NCBI RefSeq assembly: GCF_000719775.1
Contig: NZ_JOHR01000030.1
Coordinates: 62,001 to 126,000, forward strand
Direction: 5' to 3'
From: Streptomyces sp. NRRL F-5135
GTDB lineage: Bacteria > Actinomycetota > Actinomycetes > Streptomycetales > Streptomycetaceae
DNA length: 64,000 nucleotides
How positions within the stretch are numbered: position 1 is the stretch's first letter; each line of letters begins with the position of its first letter. Under the pieces are notes generated by a model. The model saw only the letters and a list, made by a program, of their open reading frames with translations, was not told the origin of the DNA and did no database searches. Positions 20,232 to 27,391 of the stretch are shown here, piece after piece. Made by a program: the position numbers and the translations under genes.

Positions 20232-20591
20232 GCTGGGAGCCAGGTCCAGCGCCCGCGTCGCGGGGGCGAGGGCAGGTGTCAGCCGGCCGGCGGGTGCGAC
20301 CCGGGCCGGGCCCCGGCGTTCAGTAGACAACGGCTTCCGGTCGACCCGCAGCCAGCGGGTCCCGGGCCGGCCCGAAGGACGCCGGGTCCCGTTCCGCAGC
20401 CGGTGCCGGCACGGGGCCCGTTCCGCGCGGGCCAAGATTTGGCCACGGCCGCGTCCAGGATCTCCCCTTCCGTGCCCCCATCTCCGGACATGGCCGCCCG
20501 TGCCGCCGTCACCAGCGGTGACCACGACAGGCGAGGTCCCGGGCGTGCTCGCTATGGTGGGACAACGGCGTACGGCTATTAAGGGGCAGTA

Positions 20592-21368
20592 GTGAACGAC
20601 GGCGGTCAGCGGCGGTACGGTCCGCTCGGTACGGCCCTGGTGATCATCCCGACCTTCAACGAGGCCGAGAACCTCAGGGCGATCGTCTCCCGGGTGCGTG
20701 CCGCCGTGCCGGAGGCCGACATCCTGGTCGCCGACGACAACAGCCCCGACGGCACAGGCAAGATCGCCGACGAACTGGCCGAAGCGGACGACCAGGTCAG
20801 GGTGTTGCACCGCAAGGGCAAGGAAGGGCTCGGCGCGGCCTATCTCGCGGGTTTCCGCTGGGGCATCGAGCACGGCTACGGCGTGCTGGTCGAGATGGAC
20901 GCCGACGGCTCCCACCAGCCGGAGGAACTGCCCCGGCTGCTGACGGCCCTCAAGGGCGCCGACCTCGTCCTCGGCTCGCGCTGGGTGCCGGGCGGGCGCG
21001 TCGTCAACTGGCCCAGGACACGGGAGTTGATCTCGCGCGGCGGCAGCACCTACTCCCGGGCCCTGCTCGGTGTGCCGATCCGTGACGTCACCGGCGGTTA
21101 CCGGGCCTTCCGCGCGGAGACCCTGGAGAAGCTGGGCCTGGACGCCGTCGCCTCACAGGGGTACTGCTTCCAGGTCGACCTCGCCCGGCGCGCGGTCGAG
21201 GCCGGCTGCCACGTGGTCGAGGTGCCCATCACCTTCGTCGAGCGGGAGCTGGGCGATTCCAAGATGAGCCGGGACATCCTCGTCGAGGCGCTGTGGCGGG
21301 TCACGGCGTGGGGCGTCGAGGCCCGGGCGAACCGACTCCTCGGCCGCAAACCCGCGGGCCCGTCCTGA
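20592..21368 (+). CDS. ppm1: Polyprenol-phosphate mannosyltransferase (Ppm1)
   Basis: 258 residues, GT2 fold, cytoplasmic face of the membrane. Transfers mannose from GDP-mannose to polyprenol phosphate, the donor for protein O-mannosylation. Motifs: ALVIIPTFNEAENL, ADDNSPDGTG (47-56), the EMDADGSHQPEELP metal site (Asp103, Asp105), and VTGGYRAFR. No acyltransferase domain is fused, unlike the mycobacterial Ppm1. In S. coelicolor the same enzyme next to fxsA and rbpA is needed for glycosylation of the phiC31 receptor. GTG start at 20592 with AAGGGG upstream. Confidence 0.93.
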   Translation: MNDGGQRRYGPLGTALVIIPTFNEAENLRAIVSRVRAAVPEADILVADDNSPDGTGKIADELAEADDQVRVLHRKGKEGLGAAYLAGFRWGIEHGYGVLVEMDADGSHQPEELPRLLTALKGADLVLGSRWVPGGRVVNWPRTRELISRGGSTYSRALLGVPIRDVTGGYRAFRAETLEKLGLDAVASQGYCFQVDLARRAVEAGCHVVEVPITFVERELGDSKMSRDILVEALWRVTAWGVEARANRLLGRKPAGPS

Positions 21369-21378
21369 CCGGTCGGCC

Positions 21379-21402
21379 CGGCGCCGGTCGCACCCGGCGC
21401 CG
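21379..21402 (+). terminator. Hairpin after ppm1
   Basis: CGGCGCCGG (21379-21387) pairs perfectly with CCGGCGCCG (21394-21402), six-base loop TCGCAC, 11 bases past the ppm1 stop. Would separate ppm1 from fxsA. Confidence 0.6.
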
Positions 21403-21474
21403 ACAGGGCCCGTCCGGTCGGTCCCGCGGACGGGGCCTACGCCGTTCTGACAGCGCACCAGGCACACTTGGACC

Positions 21475-22095
21475 ATGACGACCGAGCAATCGCCCCGGAC
21501 CTCCCCGCCGCGCAGCCGCGCCCGTACCTGGATCCCGCTGGGCATCGCGGCCTGGCTGGTGCTGGAGATCTGGCTGCTGATCGTCGTGGGGGACCGTGCG
21601 GGCGGCCTGGCCGTTCTCGCGCTCCTCGTGGGCGCCGGGGTGCTGGGCGCGGCGGTCGTCAAACGGGCCGGACGCCGGGCCTTCCGCAATCTGACCGAGA
21701 CCCTGCAACGCGAGCAGCGCCGCCAGAGCCGTCCGGAGGAGGTCTCCGCTCCGGCGGCCGACGCGGAGGGCAGCCGGAGCAAGGGCAACGGTTTCCTGAT
21801 GCTCGGCGGCCTGCTGATCATGGTTCCGGGGCTGATCACCGACCTGTTGGGCCTCCTGCTGCTGATACCGCCGGTCAGGACCGCGCTCGGCCGGTACGCG
21901 GAGAAGTCGCTGGAGCGCCGGATGAGCCGGGTGGCGCCGCCCGGCAGCCTCGGTGACACCTTCCAGCAGGCCCGGATGCGCCGGCCGGACGGGAAGGTCG
22001 TCCAGGGTGAGGTCATCCGCCATGACGAGCCCGAGGGCTCCCGTCCCGAGGACGAGCGAGGCGGACAGGGCCCGCGTCCGCCGCTGACTCCCTGA
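21475..22095 (+). CDS. fxsA: FxsA family membrane protein
   Basis: 206 residues. Two N-terminal membrane segments (RTWIPLGIAAWLVLEIWLLIVVG and AVLALLVGAGVLGAAVV, about 19-66) and a further hydrophobic pair (FLMLGGLLIMVPGLITDLLGLLLLIPPVR, about 107-137), the hallmark of FxsA. E. coli FxsA relieves F-exclusion of phage T7 when overexpressed; its normal role is unknown. The basic/acidic C-terminus is cytoplasmic and disordered. No good ribosome site; the ACACTTGGACC just before the ATG suggests a very short leader. Followed by a strong terminator. Confidence 0.92.
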   Translation: MTTEQSPRTSPPRSRARTWIPLGIAAWLVLEIWLLIVVGDRAGGLAVLALLVGAGVLGAAVVKRAGRRAFRNLTETLQREQRRQSRPEEVSAPAADAEGSRSKGNGFLMLGGLLIMVPGLITDLLGLLLLIPPVRTALGRYAEKSLERRMSRVAPPGSLGDTFQQARMRRPDGKVVQGEVIRHDEPEGSRPEDERGGQGPRPPLTP

Positions 22096-22120
22096 CGTGC
22101 TGCCATCGGCGTACGACACG

Positions 22121-22159
22121 GCCGCGGGCCGCGACACCGATCGTGTCGCGGCCCGCGGC
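22121..22159. terminator. 17-pair bidirectional terminator between fxsA and rbpA
   Basis: GCCGCGGGCCGCGACAC (22121-22137) is the exact complement of GTGTCGCGGCCCGCGGC (22143-22159), with loop CGATC. It sits between the convergent fxsA and rbpA genes. Confidence 0.9.
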
Positions 22160-22211
22160 TGTGCTGTGACGCTTGTCTCGCTTGTCGCTCTTCCTTGCGC
22201 GGTCCTGCCGG

Positions 22212-22586
22212 TCAGGCGGACTTCCGGCTGTCCCGCGGATGCACGGCGATGTTCATGGCACCGGAGCGCAGGACCGCCAGCCTCTCGGCCAGCACCTCCT
22301 CCAACTCCTCGCGGGTGCGCCGCTCCATGAGCATGTCCCAGTGTGTACGCGCCGGCTTGCCCTTCTTCTCCTCGGGGCCTTCCCCGTCCACCAGGAGTGC
22401 CTGGGCGCCACACGCCTTGCACTCCCACTCCGGCGGAATTTCCGCCTCTACCGAGAACGGCATCTCGAATCGATGACCGTTCTGGCATGCGTACTCCACC
22501 GCCTGGCGCGGGGCCAGATCGATGCCGCGGTCCGTCTCGTAGCTGGTAACCACAAGTCGCGTGCCGCGGAGAGCTCGCTCACTCAT
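22212..22586 (-). CDS. rbpA: RNA polymerase-binding protein RbpA
   Basis: 124 residues, an actinobacterial essential or near-essential RNA polymerase factor that binds the group I/II sigma factor, stabilises the open complex and modulates rifampicin response. N-terminal tail MSERALRGTRLVVTSYETD, core domain with Cys34, His38, Cys56 and Cys59 (CQNGH ... ECKACG), and the C-terminal sigma-interacting helix RTREELEEVLAERLAVLR. GGGAGG precedes the ATG at 22586. A SigR-type promoter lies about 60 bases upstream, matching the known thiol-stress control of rbpA in S. coelicolor. Confidence 0.98.
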   Translation of the reverse strand: MSERALRGTRLVVTSYETDRGIDLAPRQAVEYACQNGHRFEMPFSVEAEIPPEWECKACGAQALLVDGEGPEEKKGKPARTHWDMLMERRTREELEEVLAERLAVLRSGAMNIAVHPRDSRKSA

Positions 22587-22647
22587 GAATCGTGCCTCCC
22601 GGGCTTGTCGCCCACAGGACAGGTGTCGCTGTCGTCGTCATCCGGTC

Positions 22648-22673
22648 AACGTCCGGTCGGCGGTAAAGATTCC
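22648..22673 (-). promoter_or_regulatory. SigR-dependent promoter of rbpA
   Basis: On the minus strand GGAAT (22669-22673), exactly 18 bases, then GTT (22648-22650). This is the SigR consensus GGAAT-N18-GTT without mismatch. SigR is the disulfide-stress sigma factor, and rbpA is an established member of its regulon in S. coelicolor. Confidence 0.88.
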
Positions 22674-22840
22674 CGTTCCGGGTCATGCGTCGCCCGTCGT
22701 GCCGCCCTTGTTGTACCCACCGGCGCCCGGTTTGTCACATCTAACAGGAGATGTCACCCAGTGTTTTCATCTCCATACGTCGCAGTAACGGTCCGCCTGG
22801 CAGGCCAAACGCGTACACTACCGCCCTTCGCCTGCCGCGT

Positions 22841-24187
22841 CTAAATCCGGTCCGGCACCGGATTCCCCGCGGCCGCGACCGCCGCCCTGACCGGGACGCG
22901 CACCAGCAGGCCGAGTCCCAGGGCGAAGAAGACCACCAGGGAGATGATGGCATCCCGGTAGCTGCCGGTGAGCTGATAGGCCAGACCGAACACCAGCGGG
23001 CCCAGCCAGCTCAGCCCCCGGTCGCTCATCTCGTACGCCGAGAAGTACTCCGCCTCCTTGCCCCGGGGTACCAGGTGGGAGAACAGCGAGCGCGACAGGG
23101 CCTGGCTGCCGCCGAGCACCATCCCGATCGCGGCCGCCAGCACGAAGAACGCGGCCGGGCTGTGCGCGGGCAGGAAGTAACCCGCCGCCAGGATCAGCGT
23201 CCAGACGACCAGGGAGCCCTCGATCGTCCGCTTGGCGCCGTACCGCGCGGCGAGCCGGCCCATCCCGAGCGCGCCCGCCACCGCCAGGATCTGCACCAGC
23301 AGCACGGCGACGATCAGTGTCGTCTGGTCCAGGCCCAGTTCCTCGGAACCGTAGATCGACGCCTGCGAGATCACCGTCTGCACCCCGTCGTTGTAGACGA
23401 GGTAGGCCAGCAGGAAGGCCAGCGTCAGGGGATGGCGGCGCATGTCCCGCAGGGTGTTCACCAGTTGGCGCCAGCCGGTGCCCACCGCGCCCTCGCCGGC
23501 GCGCGGCGCCCGGCGGTCGCGCAGCCGTCGCAGCGGTACGACCGTGAAGGCGCCCCACCAGACGCCGGCCGACGCCAGGCAGATCCGTACCGCCGTCGAC
23601 TCGCTCACCCCGAACGTGTCATGTCCGGTGTACAGCACCAGATTCACGACCAGGACCAGCGCGCCCGAGGTGTAGCCGAAGGCCCAGCCGCGGGACGAGA
23701 CGCGGTCGCGTTCCCCGGGGGTGGCGATCTGCGGCAGGAACGCGTTGTAGAGCACCATCGAGACCGACAGCGACGCGTTCGCCACGATCAGCAGCAGCGC
23801 CCCCAGCAGATAGCGGTCGCCGTCCAGGAAGAACATGCCCGCCGTGGCCGCCGCCCCCAGGTACGCGGCGGCCGCCAGCAGTGGCTTCTTCCGTCCCGTA
23901 CGGTCCGCCGCCGCGCCCACCAGCGGCATCGTCACCACCGCGAGGATCACGGACACGGACACCGCGTACGCGAAGAGCGAGCCCGCGCGCACGGGAACGC
24001 CCAGCGGATGGACGAAGCCGTCCGCGTCGGCGGCGGCGCGGGCCACCGAGGTCAGATACGGGCCGAGGAAGACCGTGAGCACGCTCGTCGAATAGACGGA
24101 GCACGCGAAGTCGTAGAAGTACCAGCCGCGTTGTTCGCGCCTGCGGGCCGCCGCCTCGTCGGCGCGGTCCGTGGTCCCGGCAGTCAC
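22841..24187 (-). CDS. MFS transporter, Atg22/UMF1-like
   Basis: 448 residues with about 12 membrane segments. The opening RRREQRGWYFYDFACSVYST is typical of the UMF1/Atg22-like branch of the major facilitator superfamily. Other clear segments: GAAADRTGRKKPLLAAAAYL (loop 2-3 motif) and FLLAYLVYNDGVQTVI. Substrate unknown; Atg22 exports amino acids from yeast vacuoles. The frame stays open upstream, but the GTG at 24187 gives a normal N-terminus; the upstream extension is Arg/Gly-rich spurious coding. Confidence 0.88.
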   Translation of the reverse strand: MTAGTTDRADEAAARRREQRGWYFYDFACSVYSTSVLTVFLGPYLTSVARAAADADGFVHPLGVPVRAGSLFAYAVSVSVILAVVTMPLVGAAADRTGRKKPLLAAAAYLGAAATAGMFFLDGDRYLLGALLLIVANASLSVSMVLYNAFLPQIATPGERDRVSSRGWAFGYTSGALVLVVNLVLYTGHDTFGVSESTAVRICLASAGVWWGAFTVVPLRRLRDRRAPRAGEGAVGTGWRQLVNTLRDMRRHPLTLAFLLAYLVYNDGVQTVISQASIYGSEELGLDQTTLIVAVLLVQILAVAGALGMGRLAARYGAKRTIEGSLVVWTLILAAGYFLPAHSPAAFFVLAAAIGMVLGGSQALSRSLFSHLVPRGKEAEYFSAYEMSDRGLSWLGPLVFGLAYQLTGSYRDAIISLVVFFALGLGLLVRVPVRAAVAAAGNPVPDRI

Positions 24188-24329
24188 CCGAGCGGTCTCG
24201 CTTTCCCCCGTGCCCCGTCGGCCGGGGCGTCCTCGTCGGTCACGGCCCCCTCGGTCCCGGGGCCCTCCGTCGGCCGTGCCGTCCGGCGTCGGTGCCGGTC
24301 CGGCCCCGCGGCGCGCGGACCGCACCGCG

Positions 24330-25097
24330 TCAGCGCCACAGGCCCCGCGCGGTGAACACCGCGCGCAGCGTGTCCAGTTGATCGGTCATGATGCCATCCA
24401 CGCCGAGATCCAGCAGCGCTGCCATCCCGTCCGCCTCGTTGACCGTCCAGACGTGGACCTTCAGGCCGCGCGCGTGCGCCGTCCGCACGAAGCGCTCGTC
24501 CACCACCGGGACGCCGTTCTGGGCGCGGGGCACCTGCACGCACACGGCGCCGCGGCGCACCGGCGCCGGGATCCCGTAGCCGCGCAGCCTGAGGCCCAGC
24601 ACCCCCCGTACGCCGTAGGACGTGGCCAGCCGCGGGCCCGCGAGGCGGGCGGCGGCCGCCGCCCGCCGCTCCGAGAAGGAGCCCACGCACACCCGGTCCC
24701 AGCAGCCGGTCCGGCGGATCAGCCCGACCAGCGGGACCAGCGCGGGGGCGGCCTTGACGTCCACGTTCCAGCGCGCCTCGGGGAACTCCTCCAGCAGCTC
24801 CTCGAAGAGCGGCAGCGGCTCCCGGCCCGCCACCCTGGCCCGGCGCACCTGAGACCACGGCAGATCCGCGATCCGGCCCCGGGTGTCGGTCACGCGGTCC
24901 AGGGTCGCGTCGTGGAAGGCGACCAGCCGGCCGTCGGCGGTGGCGTGGACATCGGTCTCGAAGTAGCGGTAGCCGAGAGCGGCCGCGCGGCGGAACGCGG
25001 CGGCCGTGTTCTCCAGGCCGTCGGACGCCCCGCCGCGGTGCGCGAACGGGATCGGGCCGGGGTGGTCCAGATAGGGATGCTGGGTCAGGGCGCTCAC
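24330..25097 (-). CDS. Glycerophosphodiester phosphodiesterase
   Basis: 255 residues, GDPD TIM barrel. Hydrolyses glycerophosphodiesters to sn-glycerol 3-phosphate and the alcohol. Catalytic and metal residues: His20-Arg21 in AHRGGASDGLENT, Glu47 and Asp49 in YRYFETDVHATADG, and His62 in FHDATLDRVT, with the C-terminal VHVWTVNEADGMAALLDLGVDGIMTD. No signal peptide, so it acts in the cytoplasm. The GTG start overlaps the stop of the preceding yczE-like gene (GTGA), so the two are coupled. Confidence 0.95.
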   Translation of the reverse strand: MSALTQHPYLDHPGPIPFAHRGGASDGLENTAAAFRRAAALGYRYFETDVHATADGRLVAFHDATLDRVTDTRGRIADLPWSQVRRARVAGREPLPLFEELLEEFPEARWNVDVKAAPALVPLVGLIRRTGCWDRVCVGSFSERRAAAAARLAGPRLATSYGVRGVLGLRLRGYGIPAPVRRGAVCVQVPRAQNGVPVVDERFVRTAHARGLKVHVWTVNEADGMAALLDLGVDGIMTDQLDTLRAVFTARGLWR

Positions 25098-25771
25098 CGC
25101 CGCAGTATGGCCCCTCCGGGTGACCCGGCGGCGTCCGGCGTCCGGCCGTCGGCCGCCGCCGGGATGGCGAACACGCGCAGGAAGAGCTGGGCGAGCGGCC
25201 CGATGGCGAGGGCGTAGGCCACCGTGCCGACGCCCACCGAGCCGCCGAGGACGAATCCCGTCGCGACGACGGCGGCCTCGATCCCGGTCCTGATCAGGCG
25301 GACCGAGCGGCCGGTCAGCCGGTGCAGCCCGGTCATCAGGCCGTCACGCGGGCCCGGCCCGAAGCGGGCCGCTATGTACAGGCCGGTGGCCATGCCGTTG
25401 AGCCCGACGCCGGCGGCCAGCAGGACGGTCCTGACGGCGAGGGTCCGGCCGTCGGGGACCAGCGCCAGTGTGGCGTCGATCGCGAGCCCGACCACGAACA
25501 CGTTGGACACCGTGCCCAGCCCCGGGCGTTCCCTCATCGGGATCCACAGCAGCAGCACGAGCGCGCCCACGGCGATCGCGACGACCCCCATGCTCAGCCC
25601 GGTCAGCTCCGCCAGCCCCTGGTGCAGCACGCCCCAGGGCTCCAGCCCGAGGCCGGCGCGGACCAGCAGCGCCGAGCTCGCCCCGTACAGCACCAGCCCG
25701 GCGTAGAGCTGACCGAGCCGGCGGGGCAGACGCCGTCCGCGCAGCCGGGAGGTGAGAGTCGTGGGGGCCAT
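25094..25771 (-). CDS. YczE/YitT-like membrane protein
   Basis: 225 residues with five or six membrane segments (YAGLVLYGASSALLVRAGLGL, VVAIAVGALVLLLWI, VSNVFVVGLAIDATLALV, TVLLAAGVGLNGMATGLYI). The FGPGPRDGLMTGLHRLTG segment is characteristic of YczE. Function unknown. Its divergent neighbour is a MocR-family regulator, the same arrangement as YczE/YczR in other bacteria, where the regulator is thought to control the membrane protein. ATG at 25771 has AGGAGG seven bases ahead. Coupled to the GDPD gene downstream. Confidence 0.9.
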   Translation of the reverse strand: MAPTTLTSRLRGRRLPRRLGQLYAGLVLYGASSALLVRAGLGLEPWGVLHQGLAELTGLSMGVVAIAVGALVLLLWIPMRERPGLGTVSNVFVVGLAIDATLALVPDGRTLAVRTVLLAAGVGLNGMATGLYIAARFGPGPRDGLMTGLHRLTGRSVRLIRTGIEAAVVATGFVLGGSVGVGTVAYALAIGPLAQLFLRVFAIPAAADGRTPDAAGSPGGAILRR

Positions 25772-25794
25772 GCCGTTGCCTCCTGGGTGGGATA

Positions 25795-25864
25795 GTGGAC
25801 TGGTACGAGCCACCCTGTGGCGGGTGGTGGACGGGCAACCACGTCCAATTTGGGGAAGGTGGAC
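25795..25864. promoter_or_regulatory. Three GTGGAC repeats at 32-base spacing, likely MocR operator
   Basis: GTGGAC occurs at 25795-25800, 25827-25832 and 25859-25864, each exactly 32 bases (three helical turns) apart and in the same orientation. The first and third continue as GTGGACTG. They fill the 101-base space between yczE and the MocR gene. MocR/GabR regulators are dimers that bind widely spaced direct hexamers, which fits. Binding itself is inferred. Confidence 0.7.
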
Positions 25865-25872
25865 TGATTTCC

Positions 25873-27375
25873 ATGACGCAGTGGACTTCGGCCGTCGGGG
25901 CGGCGCAGCTCGCCCGGCAGCTCCTGGCCCAGCGGCCCCGCCCCGCCGCCGGTCCCGGAGCCCGCAGACCACCCGCCTACCGGACCCTGGCCGACGGTAT
26001 CCGGCTGCTCGTCCTGGAGGGCCGGGTGCCGGTCGCCGCCCGGCTGCCGGCGGAGCGCGAGCTGGCCGCGGCCCTCGGCGTGAGCCGTACGACGGTGGCC
26101 GCCGCGTACGAGGCGCTGCGCGGCGAGGGCTTCCTCCAGTCCCGCCGGGGCGCCGGCAGCTGGACGGCCGTACCGGCCGGCAACCCACTGCCCGCGCGCG
26201 GCCTGGAACCCCTGCCGCCGGAGTCCCTGGGCTCGGTGATCGACCTCGGCACCGCCTCCCTGCCCGCCCCCGAGCCCTGGCTGAGCCGGGCCGTCCAGGG
26301 AGCGCTGGAGGAGCTGCCGCCCTACGCGCACACGCACGGGGACTATCCGGCGGGGCTGCCCGCCCTGCGGCGGACGCTCGCCGAGAGGTACACCGCGCGC
26401 GGCGTGCCGACCATGCCCGAGCAGATCATGGTCACCACCGGCGCGATGGGCGCCATCGACGCGATCTGTCATCTCTTCGCCGGGCGTGGGGAGCGGATCG
26501 CGGTCGAGTCGCCCAGTTACGCCAACATCCTCCAGCTGATGCGGGAGGCGGGCGCCCGGCTGGTGCCGGTCGCGATGGCGGAGGGGCTGGCGGGCTGGGA
26601 CTCGGCGCGCTGGCGCCAGGTCCTGCGGGACGCGGCGCCCCGGCTCGCCTATGTCGTCGCCGACTTCCACAACCCGACCGGCGCGCTGGCCGACGAGGAC
26701 CAGCGGCGCCGGCTGGTGGACGCGGCACGCTCGGCCGGCACGGTGCTCGTGGCCGACGAGACCATGTCCGAGCTGCGGCTGGACGACGACGTCGTGATGC
26801 CCCGGCCGGTCTGCGCCTTCGATTCCGGAGGCAGCACGGTCATCACCGTCGGCTCGGCCAGCAAGGCGTTCTGGGCGGGGCTGCGGGTCGGCTGGGTGCG
26901 CGCCGCGCCCGACGTGATCCGCTCCCTGGTGGCGGCGCGCGCCTACGCCGACCTCGGCACGCCCGTGCTCGAACAGCTGGCGCTGCACTGGCTGATGCGC
27001 ACCGGTGGCTGGGAGGAGGCGGTCGCCATGCGCCGGGCGCAGGCGCGCGACAACAGGGACGCGCTGGTCGCGGCGGTGCGCGAGCGGCTGCCCGACTGGG
27101 AGTTCGCGGTGCCCCACGGCGGGCTGACGCTGTGGGTGCGCACCGGCGGGCTGTCCGGGTCCCGGCTGGCCGAGGTGGGCGAGCGGGTGGGCGTACGGGT
27201 GCCGTCGGGACCGCGTTTCGGGGTCGACGGCGCGTTCGAGGGGTACGTACGGCTGCCGTTCACCGTCGGCGGCCCGGTCGCCGACGAGGCGGCGGTCCGG
27301 CTGGCGGCCGCCGCGCGCCTGGTGGAGACGGGGGCGAGCACGGGCACGGACGCGCCGCGCACCTTCGTCGCCTGA
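25873..27375 (+). CDS. MocR-family regulator (GntR helix-turn-helix fused to aminotransferase fold)
   Basis: 500 residues. GntR-type winged helix at about 35-110 (YRTLADGIRLLVLEGRVP ... LPAERELAAALGVSRTTVAAAYEALRGEGFL), linker, then a class I/II aminotransferase fold. The PLP lysine is in VGSASKAFWAGLRVGWVRA; PDFHNPTG-like ADFHNPTG and DETMSEL are intact. The context with YczE suggests the YczR subgroup. It probably senses PLP or a PLP-bound amine and regulates the divergent yczE. ATG at 25873 is preferred over an upstream in-frame GTG that would lie inside the repeat array. Confidence 0.92.
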   Translation: MTQWTSAVGAAQLARQLLAQRPRPAAGPGARRPPAYRTLADGIRLLVLEGRVPVAARLPAERELAAALGVSRTTVAAAYEALRGEGFLQSRRGAGSWTAVPAGNPLPARGLEPLPPESLGSVIDLGTASLPAPEPWLSRAVQGALEELPPYAHTHGDYPAGLPALRRTLAERYTARGVPTMPEQIMVTTGAMGAIDAICHLFAGRGERIAVESPSYANILQLMREAGARLVPVAMAEGLAGWDSARWRQVLRDAAPRLAYVVADFHNPTGALADEDQRRRLVDAARSAGTVLVADETMSELRLDDDVVMPRPVCAFDSGGSTVITVGSASKAFWAGLRVGWVRAAPDVIRSLVAARAYADLGTPVLEQLALHWLMRTGGWEEAVAMRRAQARDNRDALVAAVRERLPDWEFAVPHGGLTLWVRTGGLSGSRLAEVGERVGVRVPSGPRFGVDGAFEGYVRLPFTVGGPVADEAAVRLAAAARLVETGASTGTDAPRTFVA

Positions 27376-27391
27376 CGGAGCGTCAGGCGAC
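27367..27391. terminator. 25-base hairpin shared by two convergent stop codons
   Basis: GTCGCCTGACG (27367-27377) pairs perfectly with CGTCAGGCGAC (27381-27391), loop GAG. The stop of the MocR gene (TGA, 27373-27375) and the stop of the minus-strand gene (27383-27385) both lie within it. Confidence 0.75.

Larger units (their letters stand above)
19996..20591 (+). other. Structured gap with a strong promoter, candidate leader or small RNA
   Basis: 596 bases with no coding character. It contains a sigma-70-type promoter (20105-20135), a 12-pair hairpin (20205-20231) flanked by two copies of GCCGCTGGG (20190-20198 and 20229-20237), and a second possible -10 TATGGT (20553-20558) close to ppm1. 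The distance from the first promoter to the ppm1 start is about 450 bases, long for a simple leader, so a separate small RNA is possible. Confidence 0.5.
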
